Assembly: GCA_902795665.1 (NCBI GenBank)
Contig: CADBMA010000041.1
Coordinates: 1-17,540, forward strand
DNA: 17,540 nt
DNA from: an uncultured Rhodospirillales bacterium
GTDB lineage: Bacteria > Pseudomonadota > Alphaproteobacteria > RF32 > CAG-239
Direction of reading: 5' to 3'
Below the pieces are notes generated by a model, which was not told where the DNA came from, searched no databases, and was given only the letters and a program-made list of their open reading frames with translations. Position 1 is the first letter of the stretch. Every line of letters begins with the position of its first letter. This document shows positions 1 to 5,761 of this stretch, one piece after another. Both the position numbers and the translations under genes were made by a program.

Positions 1-48
1 CACTTTAGGTGTTCGTGATTTACGAATTAACTGACTAATTGTAGGCAT
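1..48 (-). CDS. rpsL: Ribosomal protein S12, N-terminal 16 codons (partial)
   Basis: The minus strand from 48 down to the window edge reads ATG followed by codons for MPTISQLIRKSRTPKV. This is the typical alphaproteobacterial start of ribosomal protein S12 (MPTxxQLIRK...). S12 is a 30S subunit protein at the decoding centre and is usually the first gene of the str operon (rpsL-rpsG-fusA-tuf), which would lie outside the window. A good ribosome binding site (AAGGA) lies 8 bases before the ATG on the minus strand. A strong promoter and a structured leader precede it. Only 16 codons are visible, so identity rests on this short match plus the promoter strength and leader length expected for a ribosomal operon. 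Confidence 0.85.
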   Translation of the reverse strand, partial: MPTISQLIRKSRTPKV

Positions 49-77
49 CACAAATTTCCTTATTATTATTAAAACAT

Positions 78-117
78 AAAAAACCATGGCTTCGGCAACG
101 AATCACCAAAACATGGG
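78..117 (-). promoter_or_regulatory. Terminator-like hairpin in the rpsL leader (possible attenuator)
   Basis: In the presumed rpsL transcript, CCATG (116-112) can pair with CATGG (88-84), directly followed by six U (83-78). Between the arms a second hairpin forms: TTCG/CGAA around a TTGC loop (102-91), extendable to seven pairs with a two-base bulge. Stem followed by a U run is the shape of an intrinsic terminator placed about 30 bases before the start codon, as expected for an attenuation or autoregulatory leader. The outer stem is only 5 bp, so this is a suggestion rather than a firm call. Leaders ahead of S12 genes are known in several bacterial groups. Confidence 0.4.
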
Positions 118-173
118 AAAAACTCTTATTTTTCAACATCTTTGAGCCAAAAGAACTCATAAGAATTGAGCGC

Positions 174-202
174 ATAATAAGAGCAAAGCCTTTAAGAGTC
201 AA
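174..202 (-). promoter_or_regulatory. Sigma-70-type promoter for rpsL
   Basis: On the minus strand TTGACT (202-197) is followed by exactly 17 bases and TATTAT (179-174). That is a near-consensus vegetative promoter. Transcription would begin near 167, giving a leader of about 120 bases before the S12 start codon. It gives the ribosomal operon its own promoter, independent of read-through from rne and the protease gene upstream. Confidence 0.75.
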
Positions 203-251
203 CAGTTTTTTTAATATTTGTAATTGCAAAACATTACAGATGAAAATTATG

Positions 252-1604
252 CTATTTGTAGTTATATTTATGGTCTTTTTGATAATCTTTAATGCGCAGC
301 AAAAGATCATCTAGCTTGAGACGCAAAACGGCACCAGGATTTGATTTTACAGCTTGCTTAGCTTGCTGTTCGGCCAGTTTTACATCGCCTATGCGCAAGC
401 TATATTCGGCGGCAGCATAGTTATATCCGGCAGCATTTTCTTGCAAGCCATAGGCCCGCGCAAGCAATAGCCACGCCGAGCTGTCAGGGTTGTATATTAA
501 AACTTGATTTAACAAATCAACAATCTGTTGTTGTTCTGCTCTGCTGGGTGAGTTTTCAAGCATTGCCTGAGCCAGATTGAGCTTAAACAAAGAAGAATCA
601 GGCTGTAGCTTTAGGGCTTGTCTATAAATATCTGCGGCTGCACCAACCTGACCGGTTTCGAGCAGCATTTGTCCTTTAAGCTCCCAGAAATAAGGATTTG
701 CAGACTCATCGGCAATCAGCCCATCAATTAATGATAAAGCTTTAGGCATATCAGACTTTTTAAAATAAGCAATCGTTCGTGCATAACGAGCAGCAACCGA
801 ATCATCGTTTTCCGGATATTTAATCAGCGTATTTTTGGGATCCTCAATAAAGGCGTATAATTTAGCTTTTATACGCTTAAACTGTTCTTCTTGTTTTCCT
901 TTAGTAGATGATTTTGACTCGCGAACCGCCTTTTCTAAAAAGGTTATACGCTCCGAGGTTACAGGGTGTGTACGGAAATAACTATTTTCTTCAATTCCTT
1001 GAATTGTGTTTTGTTTTTGAATTTTTTTCATAAACGACAGCATTCCGGACGGTGATTGGTTGATTTTAGCTAATAATTTCACGGCAGCTTCATCTGCACT
1101 GCGCTCTTCACTAACCTGATAAGCAAGCAAACTGCCCATTGCTGAGCCTTGTGAACCCAAAATTGCAGCAATACTAACATCAGGACGTCCGGCAGCAATT
1201 CCGGCAGCCCCACCCAAAAGCATGGACAGCAAGCTTATTCTTTGTATTTCACGAGCCTGAATTTTGTGCCGTAGTATATGCCCACCGGCAATATGTCCGG
1301 TTTCGTGCGCAAGAACTCCGCTGACCTCGTTCTGACTATCGGCAGCCATAAGAGTTCCGACCGTAACAAACATATTATTGCCATCAGCAACAAAAGCATT
1401 GAGCGACTTGTCGTTAACAATATAAATGTGCCGCGGATTAAATGTAACACCGGCGGCCTCAAATATTGGAATCAATGTGCGATGCAGAAAAATCTCCGTT
1501 TCAGCGTCAGAAATTAATGATATTGCATAAGCCGGCATTGCGGTCACAAAAACCGCAAATGCCAGCAAAAATGCGACTATCCGTTGATAAGCTTTTTCCA
1601 CCAT
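252..1604 (-). CDS. Periplasmic M48 zinc metalloprotease with TPR repeats (BepA-like)
   Basis: A 450-residue secreted protease. Residues 1-27 form a clean signal peptide (charged start, hydrophobic core, AYA cleavage site). The M48 catalytic domain follows: HETGH at 100-104 supplies two zinc ligands and the catalytic Glu101, and ERSAD at 167-171 matches the family ExxAD motif, with Glu167 as likely third ligand. The conserved THPxxxERI segment lies near residue 213. Residues from about 265 to 440 are helical TPR-type repeats. This is the architecture of E. coli BepA (YfgC), which degrades or helps assemble stalled outer-membrane proteins such as LptD. The start at 1604 fits the signal peptide and has a purine-rich AAGAAAG just upstream. 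It overlaps the end of rne by 28 bases, so it is probably co-transcribed and translationally coupled. Confidence 0.9.
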   Translation of the reverse strand: MVEKAYQRIVAFLLAFAVFVTAMPAYAISLISDAETEIFLHRTLIPIFEAAGVTFNPRHIYIVNDKSLNAFVADGNNMFVTVGTLMAADSQNEVSGVLAHETGHIAGGHILRHKIQAREIQRISLLSMLLGGAAGIAAGRPDVSIAAILGSQGSAMGSLLAYQVSEERSADEAAVKLLAKINQSPSGMLSFMKKIQKQNTIQGIEENSYFRTHPVTSERITFLEKAVRESKSSTKGKQEEQFKRIKAKLYAFIEDPKNTLIKYPENDDSVAARYARTIAYFKKSDMPKALSLIDGLIADESANPYFWELKGQMLLETGQVGAAADIYRQALKLQPDSSLFKLNLAQAMLENSPSRAEQQQIVDLLNQVLIYNPDSSAWLLLARAYGLQENAAGYNYAAAEYSLRIGDVKLAEQQAKQAVKSNPGAVLRLKLDDLLLRIKDYQKDHKYNYK

Positions 1605-4018
1605 GACACTTTCTTCTTTTCTGATTTTGTTTCACCGTCAGAAGCAAAAGTTTCGGAGGTTGGAGCATCTGCCGCTTCAGCTATCGCGGCCGGAATTTCT
1701 GTATTGCTATAATCACGACGAGAACGGCGGCGGTCAAAACGGTTGCGGCGGACAAAACGTTCGCGGCGGCGTGGTGATGCATTTTCCGTGTTATCGGCAG
1801 CAACTTCATCTGCGGTTTCGTTATATTCTTCATCCGGAGATTGGGCATAACTTTGTACAACAGAAGGCTTTGCTGGTTGTTCAATTTTAGGAGATTTAAC
1901 TCTTTCCATGCGATATTCGGCAATATTTTTAATATTATTGTCCGCGCAAATTATAACTGTCATTTTATAACGTTGTTCTATGTCATATAAAACCTGACGT
2001 TTCTGATTAAGCAGGTAAATGGCGTAATCGCTTGGGACAAAGACATTTACGCTAGATGAGCGGTTTTTGGTACCCTCTTCTTCAATCACACGAAGAATCG
2101 ACATTGCTCCAGACTCGACAGTTCGAATTATGCCGTGTCCATGGCAGAACGGACAAGTTTGATAGTTGCTCTCCCAGAAAGAAGAGTGCATTCTTTGGCG
2201 TGAAATTTCCAAAAGACCAAAGCAGCTCATTTTGCTTATTTGCACACGGGCGCGGTCATTTTTCATTGCTTCTTTCATGCGCTTTTCAATAGCTTGGTTG
2301 TTTTTAGGCTCATCCATATCAATAAAATCAATCACAACCAAACCGGCTAAATTGCGTATGCGTAGCTGCTTCGCTATTTCATCAGCGGCCTCTAAATTGG
2401 TTTTCAAAGCAGTCTCTTCCAAATCGCGCTCCTTGGTAGCACGACCGGAATTAACATCAATAGAAACCAGAGCTTCGGTAGGATTTATCACCAAATAACC
2501 TCCAGACGCCAAAGGAACATTGGGGTCATGCAGCTTGTCTAGCTGGCTTTCAACTTGAAAGCGCTGAAACAGTGGAATATCATTAGCTTTGCAAGATTTT
2601 AACTTTTTCATATTATGTGGTGATAAAATACGCATAAAGTTCCGCGCTGTTTTATATGCCTCATCGCCATCGACAATAATTTCGGCAATTTCTTTTGTGA
2701 ACATATCGCGCAAAGCTCTTTTTATAAGATTGCCTTCTTCATAAATAAGTGCCGGAGCCTGATTTTTCAGAGAATCGATGCGAATTTGATTCCAACAGCG
2801 AATCAGATAGTTATAATCGCGGGTAATGTCGGCCTTGGTCTTTTCTTCTCCGGCGGTGCGGACAATCAAAGACATATCTTGAGACATTGGCAATTCTTTA
2901 ATAACGGTTTTTAGGCGGCGACGATCCTGAGAATTGGTAATTTTGCGTGAAACTCCTCCGCTTTTAATACGATTGGGCATCAACACGCAATAACGACCGG
3001 CAAGCGACAGATAGGTTGTAAGCGCTGCACCTTTATTGCCGCGTTCTTCTTTAACCACTTGAACCAATAGCACTTGCCCTTCTTTGATGACATCTTGAAT
3101 ACTGTTGCTATGAAACATTTTACGCATAAGCATTAATTTTTTCTGCGCTTCATAGTCGTATTCACCATCACCGTCATCATCGTCATCAACAGATACGTCT
3201 TCATCGCCAGATGCCATTTCTCCGGTTTCTTCACACATTTCAGATTGCTCTGCACAAGAGGCCTGAACAATTTTTTCATCGGCAATACCTTCGTCATCGG
3301 CGAGAGTTTTTTCTTTGCGACGGCGTCCGCGTTTGGGTTTTTCGGTATTTTTTTCTTCTGAAGGTGCATCTATTGATTTTTCTTCATTTTCAGAATTTGT
3401 TGCTACGCTCTGCTCTTGGGCAGCGATTACAGATTTTGGGCGACGACCGCGACGGCGGGGGCGCGGTGTTTCAGAAGCAGGAGCTGGGGTTGTATCAGTT
3501 GTATATTCTGAAGCTGCTGGTTGTTCAATATTATCTTCAGACACATTTATTGCTTCAGCGGATGCTTCAGGTTGCGCCTCGTTTAAGGCAGTTTCTTCGG
3601 TAGATAATGCCGCCTCTGCCGCCGCGCGAGCTTCTTCCTCAAGGCGTTGAGCGCGTTTTAGAGCCTTTTCTTCGCGGATACGAGCTCTTTCAGCTTCGCG
3701 CTCTTTTATCATCTGTTTTTTGTTTTCAATAATTTCGTCGACTTCTTTTTCATATTCAGCCATTTTTTCTTCTGTGATATGATAATAGTCAGGATGAATT
3801 TCACTAAATGCCAAAAAACCATGGCGATTGCCGCCATAATCAACAAAAGCTGCTTGCAGCGACGGCTCAATTCTCATAACTTTGGCCAGATAGACATTTC
3901 CTTTAATTTGACGGCGAAAAGTTGACTCGAACTCAACATCTTCAACTTTATTTCCGTCCACGATAACCACTCTGGTTTCTTCAGGTTGGGTATCATCAAT
4001 CAACATTCTTTTTGTCAT
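1577..4018 (-). CDS. rne: Ribonuclease E/G
   Basis: An 813-residue single-strand endoribonuclease for mRNA decay and rRNA/tRNA maturation. The start is placed at 4018 because the protein then begins MTKRMLID, as RNase E does. The frame stays open for 15 more codons upstream, but that extension (MFICAAGAS...) has no family resemblance. GGAG lies 11 bases before the chosen ATG. Domains: S1 RNA-binding region from about residue 35, interrupted by a roughly 215-residue low-complexity insertion (Ala/Glu-rich, arginine blocks such as RPRRRGRR, then a five-Asp run), resuming near 304 at VIKEGQ. The catalytic core shows SIDVNSGR with Asp521 and VIDFIDM with Asp564, the magnesium ligands. The zinc-link is CPFC (Cys622, Cys625). 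The C-terminal tail is short and arginine-rich, ending in WWKKLING. The S1 insertion is usual for alphaproteobacterial RNase E. The gene overlaps the downstream protease gene. Confidence 0.96.
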   Translation of the reverse strand: MTKRMLIDDTQPEETRVVIVDGNKVEDVEFESTFRRQIKGNVYLAKVMRIEPSLQAAFVDYGGNRHGFLAFSEIHPDYYHITEEKMAEYEKEVDEIIENKKQMIKEREAERARIREEKALKRAQRLEEEARAAAEAALSTEETALNEAQPEASAEAINVSEDNIEQPAASEYTTDTTPAPASETPRPRRRGRRPKSVIAAQEQSVATNSENEEKSIDAPSEEKNTEKPKRGRRRKEKTLADDEGIADEKIVQASCAEQSEMCEETGEMASGDEDVSVDDDDDGDGEYDYEAQKKLMLMRKMFHSNSIQDVIKEGQVLLVQVVKEERGNKGAALTTYLSLAGRYCVLMPNRIKSGGVSRKITNSQDRRRLKTVIKELPMSQDMSLIVRTAGEEKTKADITRDYNYLIRCWNQIRIDSLKNQAPALIYEEGNLIKRALRDMFTKEIAEIIVDGDEAYKTARNFMRILSPHNMKKLKSCKANDIPLFQRFQVESQLDKLHDPNVPLASGGYLVINPTEALVSIDVNSGRATKERDLEETALKTNLEAADEIAKQLRIRNLAGLVVIDFIDMDEPKNNQAIEKRMKEAMKNDRARVQISKMSCFGLLEISRQRMHSSFWESNYQTCPFCHGHGIIRTVESGAMSILRVIEEEGTKNRSSSVNVFVPSDYAIYLLNQKRQVLYDIEQRYKMTVIICADNNIKNIAEYRMERVKSPKIEQPAKPSVVQSYAQSPDEEYNETADEVAADNTENASPRRRERFVRRNRFDRRRSRRDYSNTEIPAAIAEAADAPTSETFASDGETKSEKKKVSWWKKLING

Positions 4019-4040
4019 AATATAATAAACTCCGTAACTG

Positions 4041-4053
4041 GCGCCAGCGGCGC
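4041..4053 (-). promoter_or_regulatory. GC-rich hairpin in the rne 5' leader
   Basis: GCGCC-AGC-GGCGC is a perfect 5-bp stem with a 3-base loop in an otherwise AT-rich region. On the rne transcript it lies about 22 bases before the start codon, just upstream of the GGAG ribosome binding site. There is no T run on either strand, so it is not a terminator. RNase E in enterobacteria controls its own mRNA through leader hairpins; a similar role here is inference only. Confidence 0.35.
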
Positions 4054-4159
4054 ATATAAACACATACAGAGAGATACAGAATTAAAAAGAACCTTTGCTA
4101 AATGTATGTAAAAACGCAACATACACTATCGGTGTTTTAACTAAAATTCCATTTTATAC

Positions 4160-4198
4160 TTGAACAATTTGGTTATTGCTTAATTATTTATTGTTCAA
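4160..4198. repeat. Perfect 9-bp inverted repeat
   Basis: TTGAACAAT (4160-4168) and ATTGTTCAA (4190-4198) are exact reverse complements separated by 21 bases. The right arm overlaps the end of the putative remnant reading frame that stops at 4184. Neither side has a T run, which argues against an intrinsic terminator. It could be a protein-binding dyad between the divergent genes, or a weak hairpin left from a lost gene. Confidence 0.45.
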
Positions 4199-4334
4199 AT
4201 CAAAAATCTCTCGGTAAACCCGTTCTATTAAACCTGCAAGCTCGGTTTCGCTATGATAACCGGCGGCGACCAACTTTTTGCGCGCTTATCTCTTCTTTTT
4301 TTTCCTTGAGGCGCAAAAGCCCGTCAAAACAAAT
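4184..4334 (-). pseudogene. Possible frameshifted remnant of an unidentified gene
   Basis: The minus strand from 4285 to 4184 reads 33 codons ending in TAA, with a protein-like composition (ARKKLVAAGYHSETELAG..., closing in an amphipathic stretch and FDLNNK). Immediately upstream, in a different frame, 4334-4286 reads ICFDGLLRLKEKKEEI, also protein-like. A one-base shift near the GCGCGC run (about 4280-4285) would join them into about 50 residues. GC content is visibly higher than in the flanking AT-rich DNA, as expected for former coding sequence. There is no start codon or intact frame. I cannot name the parent family, and chance open reading is not excluded. Confidence 0.35.
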
Positions 4335-4412
4335 TTAATATGCTTCAAGATATAGTAAGCTTTTTAAAATTACAACAGCTTTTTACTTTTTATACATCAT
4401 TTTGGTTTTTAA

Positions 4413-4441
4413 CTGATTAGTAATAAGTAAGTGTTTATAAT
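4413..4441 (+). promoter_or_regulatory. Candidate promoter for the amidase operon
   Basis: A perfect TATAAT (4436-4441) sits 27 bases before the amidase ATG. At 17-base spacing the -35 position reads CTGATT (4413-4418), only a half match to TTGACA. The -10 is convincing, the -35 weak. No strong ribosome binding site precedes the ATG at 4468 (TTAGAAC only), so expression of the first gene may be modest. Confidence 0.45.
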
Positions 4442-4467
4442 GATAATAATATTTGAAATTTTAGAAC

Positions 4468-5685
4468 ATGAATAAATTGAGCTTAATATTCGGCAAACTT
4501 GGACTTTTGGTTCTGTTGTGCTGTTTTTGGACCTTTGAAGCTATTTCAGGGGAAATTACCAATTTGCGTATTGGAGAGGGAAGCAACAATATCCGTGTGG
4601 TTTTTGATGCCTCTGAAGAATTTGATTATAATGTTTTTTTGCTTGATGGTCCTAAACGTTTGGTTATTGATACAGAAAACATAAATGTTGCCAGATCACT
4701 AGAAAAAATCAAAGATCGAAATCATCTTATAGGACAGGTACGCATCGGCAAGATTAGCAGCTCTAAAAATCGCATCGTTTTTGATTTGCAGCGTCCGGCA
4801 ATCATTAAAAAAGTTTTTATGCTGGCGCCTCAGTCAACTTTCAAATGGCGATTGGCTATTGACATTGTTACCGCAAATGAACGTGATTTTTCTGGAAAAG
4901 TTGGGCAATCTCACGCTTTTAGCAATTTTTCACGCTCAAAAAAGGCAAAAACCACATCAACCGACACAAAAGGAAAAACCAACAATAACACTAAAAAGAT
5001 TATCGTCATTGATGCCGGACATGGCGGACATGATCCAGGGGCTATCGGATACTCTGGCGTATATGAAAAAAATATAACTTTAGCAACCGCTAAAGAGCTG
5101 AAACGCCAACTTGATAAAGAAGGAAAGTATATCGTGTTTTTGACACGCAGCACTGATATTTTCATTCCTTTGCGGCAACGCGTAAAAATAGCTCGTCAAC
5201 ACAATGCCGACTTGTTTATGTCCATACACGCCGACAGTGCAAAGAATCGCAATGCTAAAGGACTGTCGGTCTATACCTTATCTGAAACAGCATCAGATAA
5301 AGAAGCTGCAGCTTTGGCAGAACGCGAAAATAAAGTGGACATAATTGCCGGTGTTAATATGTTTGAACAATCTAAAGAAGTAAATGATGTGTTGATAAGT
5401 TTGGCGCAACGAGAAACCCGCAACCGCTCCTCTGAACTTGCTCGCTGCATTGAACTTGAGATGCGCAAATCTGTGCGATTAATAAGCGACACACATCGTT
5501 TTGCAGGATTTGCAGTGCTCAAAGCCCCTGATGTTCCTTCAGTTTTGCTTGAAATGGGATATCTTTCCAATAAAGACGAAGAACGACTTTTGCGTCAAGA
5601 AAGCTATCGCCGCAAGATTGCAACCGCAACCGTAAAGGCGATTAATCGCTATTTTGAGGATATGAAACATAAATCTTTGTTCTAA
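4468..5685 (+). CDS. amiC: N-acetylmuramoyl-L-alanine amidase with AMIN domain (AmiC type)
   Basis: A 405-residue periplasmic zinc amidase that cuts the bond between N-acetylmuramic acid and the stem peptide, splitting septal peptidoglycan for daughter-cell separation. Residues 1-27 are a signal peptide. An AMIN domain (about 28-135) targets the enzyme to the wall or division site, and a Ser/Thr/Lys-rich linker (about 140-175) follows. The Amidase_3 domain begins with VIDAGHGGHDPGA. Zinc ligands are His185, Glu200 (in VYEKN) and His254 (SIHADS), and the catalytic Glu362 lies in LLEMGYLSN. All key residues are present. A helical insert after the third ligand (about 270-330) resembles the autoinhibitory helix that keeps such amidases off until an EnvC/NlpD-type activator binds. 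It heads the plus-strand run and is followed after 76 bases by PBP1a, a conserved pairing in Alphaproteobacteria. Confidence 0.95.
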   Translation: MNKLSLIFGKLGLLVLLCCFWTFEAISGEITNLRIGEGSNNIRVVFDASEEFDYNVFLLDGPKRLVIDTENINVARSLEKIKDRNHLIGQVRIGKISSSKNRIVFDLQRPAIIKKVFMLAPQSTFKWRLAIDIVTANERDFSGKVGQSHAFSNFSRSKKAKTTSTDTKGKTNNNTKKIIVIDAGHGGHDPGAIGYSGVYEKNITLATAKELKRQLDKEGKYIVFLTRSTDIFIPLRQRVKIARQHNADLFMSIHADSAKNRNAKGLSVYTLSETASDKEAAALAERENKVDIIAGVNMFEQSKEVNDVLISLAQRETRNRSSELARCIELEMRKSVRLISDTHRFAGFAVLKAPDVPSVLLEMGYLSNKDEERLLRQESYRRKIATATVKAINRYFEDMKHKSLF

Positions 5686-5711
5686 AGTCGAAAAAAAACT
5701 TGTATAGAAGT

Positions 5712-5731
5712 GTAAAAACTGCTAGTTTTAC
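5712..5731. repeat. Imperfect hairpin between amidase and PBP1a genes
   Basis: GTAAAAACT pairs with AGTTTTAC around a GCT loop, eight pairs with one bulged A. No T run follows on either strand, so it is not a standard terminator. Just before it, TTGTAT (5700-5705) lies 17 bases from TAGTTT (5723-5728), a poor promoter match that I do not call separately. Confidence 0.35.
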
Positions 5732-5761
5732 CCTTAAAAAAAGAATTCTACGGATAAAAAA

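Larger units (their letters stand above)
49..251. other. Intergenic region between the M48 protease gene and rpsL
   Basis: No credible gene lies here. The region holds the rpsL promoter, its roughly 120-base leader with several small stem-loops, and the rpsL ribosome binding site. A 6-bp dyad (TGTAAT/ATTACA, about 223-242) sits just downstream of the protease stop codon but lacks a following T run, so I do not call it a terminator. Read-through from the protease gene into rpsL is therefore possible. Confidence 0.6.
4019..4467. other. Divergent rne/amidase intergenic region
   Basis: About 450 bases separate the two divergent starts. It holds a GC-rich 5-bp hairpin in the rne leader (GCGCC/GGCGC, 4041-4053), a perfect 9-bp inverted repeat (4160-4198), a possible degraded gene on the minus strand (4184-4334) and a plus-strand promoter ahead of the amidase. 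A weak minus-strand promoter candidate for rne is TTGTAA (4375-4370), 17 bases, TATCTT (4352-4347). If used, it would give rne a leader of more than 300 bases, comparable in length to the autoregulated rne leader of E. coli. I could not settle on an rne promoter closer to the gene. Confidence 0.5.

Noticed and set aside
223..242. AT-rich dyad after the protease stop as a terminator
   Set aside because: The stem is six A/T-rich pairs with no following T run on the transcribed strand.
35..310. 91-codon minus-strand open frame across the rpsL leader
   Set aside because: It spans the protease stop codon, the rpsL promoter and the leader, has cysteine- and isoleucine-rich chance composition, and overlaps rpsL in another frame.
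2056..3650. Several plus-strand open frames of 78-130 codons opposite rne
   Set aside because: They are antisense shadows of a clearly conserved gene, with no ribosome binding sites and skewed compositions.
4019..4063. 15-codon upstream extension of rne
   Set aside because: RNase E proteins begin at the MxKRMLID segment; the extension has no family similarity and includes the GC-rich leader hairpin and the ribosome binding site.
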